From Megaleporinus macrocephalus (Eukaryota; Chordata; Actinopteri; Characiformes; Anostomidae): a DNA stretch of 64,000 nt. The notes below the pieces were generated by a model. That model had not been told where the DNA came from. It did not search any database and saw only the letters and a list, made by a program, of their open reading frames with translations. The DNA lies in contig CM038703.1 in assembly GCA_021613375.1 (NCBI GenBank), positions 18,412,694-18,476,693 of the forward strand, in the 5' to 3' direction. A program made the translations under genes and the position numbers. This document shows, piece by piece, positions 26,851 through 37,554 of the stretch (positions are counted from its first letter, which is position 1; each line of letters begins with the position of its first letter).

Positions 26851-27645
26851 GGCACTATATAAAATAATTAATGAGATGTTGTTTTTTGACAGGTTTTAGA
26901 AGTTTTTGGCCCAAACGTGTCCATAGCCACTTTGTTCAAACAGAGAATGTATCCCAGCTAGCCTAAGAATACACAGAGTCCAAACTACCCTTCATCCCAA
27001 ACACCACCAGAACAAAAGCCAGTGCTGAAACCTAGAAAGAAAGATACAGAATTAAACACAACTTAAGTGCAATACATTAAAATAAGCACTTAGATTACTG
27101 TTAGTGCTTCAGGAAGATTGGTCTTGTTTAGATAGCCAGTAGAATTTTGTTCCACCACCTGGGTGCTAGGACAGAGAAGAGTCTTGATACTTGTTTTCCA
27201 TGCACCTTGAATGATGGCAGCTCAAGTCAAGCTGTACTTTAAGCTCTTAAAGCACTAAAGCTACTGATCAAGTTTTTACCATTGCCATAAGTTAGACATA
27301 GCTTGGTCCATTATTAGCTTTGTAGGTGAGCCAGTCCACACCTTTCAAACAGGTATATGCAGATTCATACACACAGTAGTTATGCTAGAGCAGAGGAAAC
27401 AATAAAATATGCTGTCTGGGTTACTCCACCCTAAATGATTCAACAGTTTAACTACCTGCAACTACCTGCAAGACTCACAATGTTGACTTCATTAAACTTC
27501 TATTAGATGTTAATCTGTTTAAGCTTTTAGTTAAGTAAAACTCATTAAATCATTATAATCATGTTTACACTGCAGTACAAGGATCTTTTTAAAGTGGGCA
27601 TTTCCTCTGATGTAGACTGGAATCCCTCTTCTGTGACTGGCTGGT

Positions 27646-27873
27646 TTGTGTGCTGAGGAACTGAACCACCATACCTACAAAGGTGAGTGTGGGGATAATG
27701 TGGACCCCATGCCTTTCCTGGCTCCCTCAGAAAAGGAGAGGCTGGAGGCCATGAACAAGTCCTATGACATCAAGAAGTCCTGCTGGGTGAGGGACGAGAA
27801 GAAAGGCTTCATTGCAGGAGAGCTCCAGTCTGAGGACGTTGACAAAGTCACTGTGAAGACGGTCAAAAACACA
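27646..27873 (+). pseudogene. myh16: MYH16 remnant exon: N-terminal SH3-like domain
   Basis: Encodes GECGDNVDPMPFLAPSEKER, LEAMNKSYDIKKSCWVRDEK and GFIAGELQSEDVDKVTVKTV, the myosin N-terminal domain. The frame opens only with TTG at 27646, and the first in-frame ATG (27709-27711) lies inside the conserved block, so the start codon appears lost or in an unseen exon. The next expected stretch (QTVTVKKDD to NPPKF and beyond) was not found. Confidence 0.85.
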
Positions 27874-28662
27874 GTTTGTTCAATGCAGGCTTGTTAAAAG
27901 TTTTTAAACATCATCCCAATCAATCTCTATCCCATTAGGGCATACTCTTTCATAGATCATGACAAATGTTTACAGATCAGAGCCTAGTATTAACCTCAAT
28001 TTACCACACCTTCTCTTAATAGATTCAGGTAGGAACTAAACTCTGCATGGAAGTAGCTCTCCAGGACTAGGGTTAAACAGCAAAAGAAAAATGCAGTATT
28101 TTAGGATATATCTGTAAAAATATATCATTTTCTGAACAATTTACTGCACAATTTCTATTGATCTGCTGAATTAAACATTCAGAACATAAACAGAAATGAT
28201 GTGTTCAAATGTATGGGGGATGTATTAACTAAACCAAAATGTGATTTGACCAAGCATACAATTATATATGAAACCTATAGTTGCAAAAAACTGAATTAAT
28301 TGTTTTTGTGACATCCAATACATTACACACATATCTGCCTATTCAGACTGTGAGGGGAGCTCCACCCCTTTATGTTGAAGTTACAAGGAATATTTCAGCA
28401 TGGACGTCTTTTTTAAACAGTAAAGGGCCACCAATCAGATCTGAACTTACTTACATTATTCAGTCATAAATACACAAAACAGCTAATTCTAAGCAAGAAA
28501 GAGAGGTTGGGAAATAGTGATATTAAAAAATGAAATATGACTGCTGTTGGTACCTAAACCACAAGTGGGCATCAAAAAAATATTGTTTCTGTATAGCATC
28601 AAAAGGGGTCCTGCTATCAAGAAAGTGGATCAAAAAACCTTTGATTTCTCTTGTGTTTGCAG

Positions 28663-29634
28663 ACCTACTCTGGGCTTTTCTGTGTGACTGTCATCCCCTA
28701 TAAATGGCTTCTAATATATGGCTCAAAAGTGGCTCAGAAGGAAAGAAATGCAATGAAGTTTCTCCTCATCTTTTCTCCATCTCTGGCAATGCATACCATG
28801 ATATGATGTTGGGTAAGTGATAACTTGGCAAAGTGGTGTTTGAAACATTTCAACATATGTACTTCCTCTAGAAAATATGCTGAAAGTTAATTTGTGCTCA
28901 TGGTTTTTAATTTTAGAGCATGAGAACCAGTCAATGCTGATTACGTAAGTTTTCACTTTGACAGTTTCTGTTGGTTCATTTAGTAAAATATGGAAATTGC
29001 TTAAATATTAAAAATATACTGCTCTAATACCTTTTTGTAACATCATTGTTCCTAGTGGAGAATACGGTGCTGGCAAGGCTGAGAACACCATAAAGGTCAT
29101 CCAGTATTTTGCCAATGTGGGTACCACTGGAGGAAAGCAGCCTCCAGATTCCAAGGCAAGCAAATGTGTTGGATCCTCTCGTGTGGAACATGATACTACA
29201 TTGGTTCCAAAATCTCATCAGTCCAAAGTTCATGTCCTTGCCCGCGTTCAGTAATAGAGATTAGTCTTGATAATGAAGATGTGCTTACACAGTCTAACAA
29301 AGTAAGTAAGTAATCTTTGTGCTTGATTTAAAATAATATATAGTAACAACTTGGACAGTAAAATAGCAGCCATAGGTTTTACTCCTGAATAACTTGCATA
29401 TTGGTTTCAGGGAAAATTTATCCGAATCCATTTCGGGCCAACAGCTAAACTGGCTGGTGCCGACATTGAGAGCTGTAAGTGTTGAAATGTACTCTGCATT
29501 TTAGACTGTTCCGCTAACATAGTTGTAATATTTGATATGCTTTTGCCTAAAGATCTACTGGAGAAGTCTCGTGTGATCTCTCAGCAACCAGTTCAACGCA
29601 GCTATCACATCTTCTACCAGCTTCTGTCAGGAAA
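28663..29634 (+). pseudogene. myh16: MYH16 remnant exons 2-6: P-loop and upper motor
   Basis: Exons at 28663-28812 (TYSGLFCVTVIPYKWLLIYG, then a frame break near 28740-28765 before PHLFSISGNAYHDMML), 28917-28944 (HENQSMLIT), 29056-29155 (P-loop exon), 29411-29474 (GKFIRIHFGPTAKLAGADIE) and 29553-29634 (LLEKSRVISQQPVQRSYHIF). The P-loop reads GEYGAGKA where the family has GESGAGKT, so two nucleotide-binding residues are changed. The exon that should carry NNNSSRF of switch I is absent between 29155 and 29411. The P-loop exon ends in a GC donor (AAG|gcaagc). Confidence 0.88.
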
Positions 29635-30528
29635 GTAACCAGAGCTGCTCGTTAAACATCGCAAACTTTTATCAGAAACAAAACCATTAACATGATGATG
29701 AACAATTTGTAATTTATGGGCCTATAACAATTCCTGTGGTGTTTGTTACAAATCAAACTCACTGTAACTGAAACGAAACAGGGAGTGTGTTTATATGCAC
29801 TTATTAATCCAGTAACTGCAGAAAATCAAAATTTGTCAGTAGTCTGTTTACCTAGTTCACATGCACTTGGGTAATCAGATAAAGAGAAGCAGCAAAATGC
29901 TTGCTTGTTTTGTACGTACACAGATTAAGAAATTACACAGAGAAAGAAATCAGAGTAAGGGTATTCATGCACTGGTATGTATGTAGCTGATAAATAAGCT
30001 AAGTATCTGCTTGCTGGCGCTTACTCAGATCTAAGAAACTGGAGTGTGCCATTTACATGACTACTTGAATAATCAGGTAACTGCAGAAATCTTATTATGA
30101 TCCAGTTATTAAGTGACTTAATGATATTAAAGTTCGAAGGTGGTTACACATATATTAAGTGAGCCCAACAGAATTTACTGGCATTTATGATTTATGTAGC
30201 ATTTTTAGTTTCAAATCCTGTTTTTCACAGATCATTACATATCTTCCCCCTTAAAATGTTCTCGACTGGCCAATTGTATTACAATTGTATTACAATTGCT
30301 TGACCTGATAATTTGAGTCTATTAAGTCTTTTTCTTATTTTCTTTGAGGGGTTTCTTTTCATTCCTATTTAATTCAGTTATAATAAATGCTTTCAGGCTG
30401 ACAGTCTTTAACTACATAGTGATTGTTTCATTTCAAATCAAGAGTCAAAATAATAAAAACACACCAGTTACTTATGAAGTGTACATTACAATCTTACAGA
30501 TTTTTTACCTTTTCTTGGTTCCATACAG

Positions 30529-32549
30529 ATGCTCTCCTATGCTTGGATCTGTCAGGGAGTCACTGTGGTGGATAACATGGATGATGGTGAAGAACTTATG
30601 CTAACTGATGTAAGCCAAATTCTATCATTAGCAATATTTAAACAACTATATTGTCCAGTGTTATAAGAAGTGAAAACATTATTTTGGGTTTTTCTTTGGT
30701 TTAAAGGTGGCATTCAATGTTCTTGGTTTTACTGCTAAGGAGAAAATTAACATTTACAAACTAACTGGGGGCATCATGCACTTCGGTAATATGAAGTTCA
30801 AGCAAAAACCGAGAGAGGAGCAGGCTGATGTTGACACAACTGAGGGTGAGCAGACATCATCCACAAACTTGAATGAGCTAGCAGAATGTTGCTTATAAGG
30901 ATATTAGCTCTCGTAATAATTACTTGCAATAAACCATTAAAACCTAAGCTTATTAATTAGTAAGGGTGGGCATAGTATCCAGCGTAGTATCACAATAATT
31001 TGCCTGGCAATATTGTATCATTACACAGATTTTTATTATATCAATCAATCAATCAATCAATCAACCTTCATTTTATCTCAGAAATACATTGACGGGTGAC
31101 CGAGCATTTACATTTTAAGGGATTGAAAGCAAAACAAACAAAAATAATAATAATAAACAAAATACAATTTTTAAATAAACATTTAATATAGAAGCATAAA
31201 ATATAATGTATTTTTTAATGGAATAAAAGAATATAAAATAAACACAAAATACATAAAAATAAACAAATAAGATAAAATTTTAAATCCTAATAGAAAGATA
31301 AACTCATTTAAAACAATCACAGGCTTTCTGACGGTGACTAGAAACTAAAAGTTTAAAATGGTTCAGTGATCCCAGTGAGCTGAGCTTTAGAGTTTAGAGT
31401 TTCAGCTCGCTGGTGCACTGTAGCTAAAAGCAGATTTTCCCAGTTCACTAAAAACTCTCGGTACCTGACAGGTGATCCAGCCACTAGAGTGAGTCTGATA
31501 ATTATTGTTATTTATTGAAATCAAGGAAGAGATGTAAGCTGGCAAATGGCCAGAGAGTGATTTATAGAAGTATAGATATAAATGTAAAGCATGTTTTTTG
31601 TAACAGTGTTGGTCAGTCTCTCTGTGTGACAGTCCCATTTAACCATGATTGAAGTGAGATAAACAGACTGAAAGCTTTATGACATTAGATAAAATTGATT
31701 GTTGACATAATTTTGTTGAAGATGATGTTAAAAAAGGGTGATAGATTGTGATGTATTTAGCAAATGTTATTACAGTATTTAGCATATGTGCAAAAGCCAT
31801 AGACCAGCCTTCATAAATAATTTATTTTTCAGACAAAATGGTCAAGTACAAGTTCAGGAGGGTTGCATTCAGTTTTTCAAAACATCTGCAGAGATATTTT
31901 TCCACGCCTTTAAAGTTCTCATGATCCTGGTAATCTCAAACAAAACACAGTACTATAGGTATGAGGGTGGATCCATAAATGAGTCATTAGGGTTTAAGGG
32001 AATATCCTCTTATAATTCACTTGTTTTTTTAGTGGCTGACAAAGTCGCCCACTTCATGGGGATTAACTCCGGGGATCTGCAAAAGGGGATCACCAGGCCT
32101 TGTGTTAAAGTTGGCAATGAGTTTGTGACCAAAGGTCGGAACCAGGCCCAGTGTGTCTACTCCATCGGTGCTCTAGCTAAAGCCATCTACGACAGAATGT
32201 TTAAGGGGATGGTGAACAGGATCAATAAAACACTGGACACCAAGCTGCAGCGCCAGTTTTTCATTGGAGATCTAGATATTGCGGGCTTTGAAATCTTTGA
32301 GGTAATGGTATGGTAATGTTAATGGTTTGTATGATCAGGTCTTCTGTCTCAGATTGGCCCCAAATTAATATGGGAGTTATTTTCTGCCACTTCTTCCACA
32401 GTTTAACAGGTCAACTTCACAAACTGCAACAGTTTTTCAACCACCACATGTTCGTCCTGGAACAAGAGGAATACAAGAAAGAGGGAATAGACTGGGTTTT
32501 TATAGATTTCGGGCTTGACCTGCAGGCCTGTATTGAGCTGCTAGAAAAG
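30529..32549 (+). pseudogene. myh16: MYH16 remnant exons 7-10: switch II and relay helix
   Basis: Exons at 30529-30609 (QGVTVVDNMDDGEELMLTD), 30707-30845 ([40 protein letters not shown]), 32033-32301 ([20 protein letters not shown] to [14 protein letters not shown]) and 32402-32549. Switch II DIAGFE is kept. The 269-base exon equals the sum of two usual family exons (119 and 150), as if an intron were absent. The last exon is 148 bases where 57 codons (171) are expected: the FNS..EQLCIN..NEK part is collapsed, and the frame is restored only at [20 protein letters not shown]. Confidence 0.88.
30961..31065 (+). mobile_element. MITE-like left end followed by (ATCA)n
   Basis: AAGGGTGGGCATAGTATC at 30961 resembles the terminus of the MITE at 36348, but no matching right end was found. 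A (TCAA)n run occupies 31043-31064. Located in a MYH16 intron. Confidence 0.4.
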
Positions 32550-32663
32550 GTTAGCTAATGTTCACTGAATCAAATTTCATTCTGTGAGCAATCTGTGCCA
32601 AAAATAACTTGCATCCTCAGTTTCCAGCATTTCCTCACTTCCTGATTTGCTTCTGTATTCCAG

Positions 32664-34723
32664 CCAATGAGTATCTTTTCCATCCTGAAGGAGCATTGTG
32701 TGTTCCCCAAGGCCACAGATGCCACTTTCAAAACTTTCCTGTATGACAGCCATCTGGGCAAGTCTGCTAACTTCCTTAAACCGAAAGGTGGGAAAAAAAG
32801 TCCAGAGGTTCACTTCGAGCTGATTCACTATGCTGGCACTGTGAGTCTTCTTAAACATGCATACATTTTCAATGTATCTAATGACCTTGTTGTTCAGTTT
32901 GAGATTTAATGTGTTCTGTCAAATCCAAATATTCAGGTTGGATACAGCATTGCATGCTGGTTACAGAAGAATAAGGACCCTCTGAACGAAACAGTGGTTG
33001 ACTTGTACCAGAAGTCTGCCATGTCTATCTTGGCTCACCTCTTCAAAGAAGAGGAAGCCCCTGCAGGAACCAAGAACCAGAAAAAGGGCTCGTCTTTCCG
33101 GACTGTATCTGCTTTCTACAGGGTAGTAGGATCTGCACTGATGATGATGACGATAGGTTCTCATTTTCAACATTTTAAACTAGGATTATTTGTTCTGCTC
33201 CTTGACTCTTGTTCGGTTACGTCTCATTTAATAGGAGCAGCTGAACAAACTCATGAGCACCCTGCGCAGCATGGCACCCCACTTTGTCCGCTGCATCGTA
33301 CCCAACGAATTCAAACAATCTGGTAAACATGGAACAGAAAGGATGGCTTGCTTTTGCTTAGAACATTACAGCACCAGTGTATAATTTGCTCCCACATGAA
33401 AGCGTCATTCCTGTGTTTTGGAACGCTTATGTAAGTCATTACGTTTGACCAGGTGTTTGTGATGCAAATTTAATCCTGCACCAGCTGGCCTGTAACGGAG
33501 TCCTGGAGGGAATCTGCATTTGCAGGAAAGGCTTTCCCAACAGACTGCAGTATCCTGAGTAAGCAAGGTATTCCTCTCCTACATAGTGTCTTACAGTGAC
33601 GTAATTACTGACCTTCAAGACCTCCCATATGTTCAATATACAGCCACGCTACCAATCCAAAGTTGGGAATCACTGTTTTCAGTAATATCAAACGATTTTG
33701 TCATAGCTGCATTTGTACAACAGTCAACAGTTTTTTCCAATGATGCAATCTGATTAGTTGTTTTAACAATATCTGTATATCTTTTCACTGAGCGCCAGTA
33801 ACCATGCAGGCAGAAGTAAGATAATAACATATAAAATTTCTGATAATAATATTTGACCGGAAGCCCTATTTGGTCAGGCTCTGAAGAGTGTGACAGCAGG
33901 TGTACATCCAATTTCCAAAATCCAACTGTCATTACACCTAAGTAAGTCTTTCAGTTGGCAGCTGTGACGGTTAGCCCTAATCGCAGTGCTGGTATTGAAT
34001 CACTGTTATGAATTCTTTCTTGTCTAGGCTCTAGAAAGCTGGCTCTTCTACAATCTTTTTTATTGTTCTATGGAACAGGGTAAATCTAGACTCATAAGAC
34101 TACATGACTGAAAATGGCCAATCTTTATGCTCCTTAGCGAATTGAAGATTTCTTTAAGAACAGTTTTATGGCCACCCAGCTGTTTAGTTGAAATCCTTTG
34201 AGTTCTCATTGCACTGTGACTGTGGAAATGCTTTTACTTTTAAAGATACTCGTGATTTTTTTCCAATTCCATGCATTTCAGCTTCTCCTTAGTTGTTTGC
34301 TTGATGCAGGCCAGTAAATTGACCCCTTTGAATCACATAAACATCTTTTCCATGACCAAAGGATATATCATGCAACATGGTTGTCTAAGACAATGAGTAG
34401 TCACTCACTGTACTCAGATGTTGTGCTGATTCTAAAAATACAAGGTACAGGAATAGGAATCGCGACACCATGTCATTTATCATTATCCATATTCTTGCCT
34501 TGAAATATAAAATGAAACATCTGGCCACACTGTCATACTATACCAGTAATTATTAATCTGATTCCAAACTTTTGAATGGTATACTATTAACTTGTTCTGC
34601 ATGTACTATATCCTGAAACCCAATGTGATTCCAAAGGGATTTGTGGACAACAAAAAGGCCTCTGAGTTGATTTTGGGCTCAACTGGGCTGGACCTTATGG
34701 AGTACAGGGTTGGACACACCAAG
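32664..34723 (+). pseudogene. myh16: MYH16 remnant exons 11-15: lower motor, loop 2, SH helices
   Basis: Exons at 32664-32840 ([20 protein letters not shown] to HYAGT), 32937-33122 (DPLNETVVDLYQKSAM; loop 2 GTKNQKKGSS), 33235-33322 ([16 protein letters not shown], actin interface), 33453-33558 ([20 protein letters not shown]; the family has IRICRKG, so R to C) and 34604-34723 (KPNVIPKGFVDNKKASELIL to EYRVGHTK). The last exon has no AG acceptor and lacks the FKQR codons; a Tc1-like element ends about 20 bases upstream. Confidence 0.88.
33641..34586 (-). mobile_element. Tc1-like DNA transposon, internally deleted
   Basis: Terminal inverted repeats: 33649-33672 matches the reverse complement of 34559-34582 at 20 of 24 bases (core CCAAAGTT.GGAATCA). 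The left end is flanked by TA. The reverse strand carries degraded Tc1 transposase-like words (for example the segment around AAGGAGCATAAAGATTGG and AGTCTAGATTTACCCTGTTCC). No long frame survives. It lies in the intron before MYH16 remnant exon 15, and its right end abuts that exon. Confidence 0.75.
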
Positions 34724-34806
34724 GTATGGTCACTGGACCAGAATGTCACATGTTTCAGTTCCTGACTGCAGATTGTCATGAAGTATGTCATGAATACACT
34801 TATTAG

Positions 34807-35242
34807 CTGTTCTTCCGTGCTGGAGTCCTGGCTAAGCTTGAGGACATGCGAGATGAACGGCTGGCTAAAATCATGACTATGCTGCAGGTCCTCCTAAGGG
34901 GCACACTCATGAGAGTCGAGATCAAGAAGATGCTTGAGAGAAGGTCAGTCTGTGCTTTTCTCTATAAGTGTTTCCTCTCTTCTTCACACTTAATTCAAGC
35001 ACTGTCATATTTCTCCCCCTGGTGCGGTGGATAGGGCTGCCCATTGCACTGGGCAAATGTGCTTACTGACCCTAGTGTGTGTCTGTTTCACTGCATAGAT
35101 GGATTCAATGTGGATGTAAAATTAATCAGTGTGTCTAAATTTAAAAAATAAAAATTTCAGAATTGCTCTCATTGCAATCCAGCGAAACATGAGGAAGTTC
35201 CTTCAGCTGTGGTTCTGGGGTTGGTGGAAGCTCTACACAAAG
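34807..35242 (+). pseudogene. myh16: MYH16 remnant exons 16-17: converter, IQ/neck, head-rod junction
   Basis: Exons 34807-34943 (137 bases; [40 protein letters not shown]) and 35161-35242 (82 bases; [27 protein letters not shown]). Both are open and in frame. The light-chain-binding IQ core is altered ([10 protein letters not shown] in place of the usual QARCRGFLMR). Confidence 0.9.
35019..35137 (+). mobile_element. SINE-like fragment
   Basis: The words GGTGCGGTGGATAGGGCTGC, GGGCAAATGTGCTTACTGAC and TGTGTGTCTGTTTCACTGCA in this order are typical of a common fish short retroposon. It lies in the short intron between remnant exons 16 and 17. Confidence 0.5.
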
Positions 35243-36347
35243 GTGAGTCACAGTTATTCATTAAGGACAGAGTTTTTTGCTTCTTTCTTATTTTCTCATT
35301 TGTTTTATGCCCTTTTTAGGTTAAGCCATTGCTCCACGTAGCTCGTCAGAAGCATGAGCTAAAAGCCCAGGAGAAAGAGTTACGAGTTGCACTTGAAAAA
35401 ACAGTGGAAATGACGAAAAGATCAAAGAGCTTGATGAAAAACTAGTCACTCTCTCCAAAGAAAAGAGTGACTTGGCTTTAGCCCTAGCAGCTGTAAGTCC
35501 AAGGGTATAATCATGACATATTAAAATACATGTGGAGAGAGAATGCAGCTAAAACGGAGTTTGTTGGCACTTTTTTCCACTCATAGGAACAAGACAGCAT
35601 AGCAGATGCGGAGGAACGCTGTAACCAGCTGATGAAACAGAAGACGAACATGGAAGAGCAGATTCAGGATATGAAGGAGAGGCTGGAGGAGGAGGAGGGT
35701 GCAGCTACAGCATTAAGTGCTCAGAAGCACAAGTTGGAAGGAGAGCTGGTGGACCTGAAGAGAGACCTTGAAGGCTTGGAATCTACTCTGGCAAAGTCAG
35801 AGAAGGAAAAACAGGTGAAAAGCAAGGTTGAATTTTCCCGCAGAGAAGGCAGAGAAGGCCTAACAAATTCTGCAAAATAATAAATAAATCCCAGTGGAAA
35901 ATTCTTCCATTAGGCTTTCTTTTCTTCATAGTATCTAGACAGACACAACCAATCCAAGCAGCTAAACTAACACATCAGTTTAACCACTAACATTATTTAG
36001 AACTTACTGACAGTGGAATAAACCTATTACATTTGGTTTTCAGTGGGTGGGACCAATTTTACAAGGAGAAAAAATCACTCTAGGCCTTTAATACACTACT
36101 GATTTTTTGTATAGAGATGATAGCCTGACCAGATGTTAAAAATTGAAAGCTGCAGTAGCAGTTCAACAAGTGAGCTCCCTACTGAAAGAGTCACTGCAAA
36201 ATACTACAGAAAGTATATGTTACTATGGCTCTTCAAAAGTTCAAGTGCATAATTTAATGGCTTATATAAATTTAAAATGTCTGCATTTGCAAACATTTCG
36301 AATTCTAGAGTAGGGTGGGGGTAGCAGAAACAAGCATTATCATAGAG

Positions 36348-36602
36348 TAGGGGTGGGCAATATGTGTTTATGTGTTATGCTTTTTTGAGCATATTGTAAA
36401 TACTTTAAGAACACTGAATAACTAAATGACTACATGTTTCATTACAAAGTGAGCATAATTAGTTGACTGTAGTTGAGATTCATTATCGGTACTAGTAATT
36501 TTGTGGCACAACAAGTTCTATTTTGTCTTAAAACTTATTAAATCTCAGAAAAATAAAAAAGTGTATTGTGATATAATATTTTTGATATATTGCACACCTC
36601 TA
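36348..36602. mobile_element. hAT-type MITE with perfect 8-bp target duplication
   Basis: A 255-base AT-rich element with inverted ends TAGGGGTGGGCAATAT and (reverse complement) TAGAGGTGTGCAATAT. It is flanked by identical octamers TCATAGAG at 36340-36347 and 36603-36610. No coding capacity. Inserted in the intron between remnant exons 19 and 20. Confidence 0.85.
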
Positions 36603-36683
36603 TCATAGAGGTGTTTTTTCATTCTTCTTTGACCAAGATTTGACAACTGCAGTCCAAACTGAAGGTCTATTTCAAGTTTAGAA

Positions 36684-37554
36684 CAGAGGTCACTAATGGG
36701 CGGACCGTAGTCCAGGTCCGGACTCAGACGTTGTCCAATGCGGACCCAAATCAATAAACGATTGAAAAGGATTTAATGTTGACAGTGTTTATTTTAAGTA
36801 ATGTAACTTTTTCTTGTCTTTACGGTATACGGACTTTGCGGTGCAGTAAAATCACGTGCGTTGTATGATCACCAAAGGCGCTCCTCAACCAATCAGATCT
36901 GAGTGGGAGAATAAAGCGAGTCAGAGAGTAAAGCAAGTCGGAGAAGAAAGCGAGTCAGAGAGTAAAGCAAGTCGGAGATTAAAGCGAGTCAGAGAGTAAA
37001 GCAAGTCGGAGAGTAAAGTGAGTTGGAGAGTAAAACGAGTTGGAGATTAAAGCGAGTCAGAAAAAGAAAAAAAAAGAAAAAAGAAAAGTCGACTTTGAAA
37101 ACAAACTTTTCAACCAGGAGTGGAGAGACATAGATGTTCAGTCTTCCCACAGGCAGCTTCAAACCAGCAGGTCAAGATGTGAAACTGAGTTAACAAGAAG
37201 ATGCACGTTTTATTTACTTTTCCTGTAAATCAGCTTTTTATGATACCCGTTTATTTAAAAGCATTCTGTTTTTTTATGTAGCCCTTGTTTTTTCTGAAGT
37301 AAGTAAACATTTTTTTTAAGTTTTATAAATCGTTCATTCAGTTCAGCATTTAAACAGTAAATATTGATGAAATATATTGAACAGTATGTGTAATTTGTTT
37401 TGTCTTTCAGTTGCTGATGACATAAAATGCTGATAGTAGGCTACTTCAGTATACAGGATATGGCACTGAATCATAACACAGAAATTATGAAGGTCCGGAC
37501 CTTGGCCTGAGGAAATTTCCTCTAACTGGACTGATTTATAATTAAATACCCCTG
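36684..37554 (+). mobile_element. hAT transposon remnant, 871 bp, with BED-type N-terminal peptide
   Basis: Ends CAGAGGTCACTAAT and (reverse complement) CAGGGGTATTTAAT fit the hAT CAG.GGT terminus. Flanking octamers GTTTAGAA (36676-36683) and GTTTAGGG (37555-37562) match at six of eight positions. Near 37080-37130 it encodes KRKVDFENKLFNQEW, the usual start of a hAT transposase before its BED finger; the rest of the transposase is deleted. A 17-base minisatellite precedes this peptide. Confidence 0.8.
36908..37060. repeat. 17-bp minisatellite, nine units, inside the hAT element
   Basis: Nine 17-base units with consensus AGAGTAAAGCRAGTCRG. Units alternate CGAGTCAG and CAAGTCGG over the first six, giving a 34-base higher-order period. 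Confidence 0.9.
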
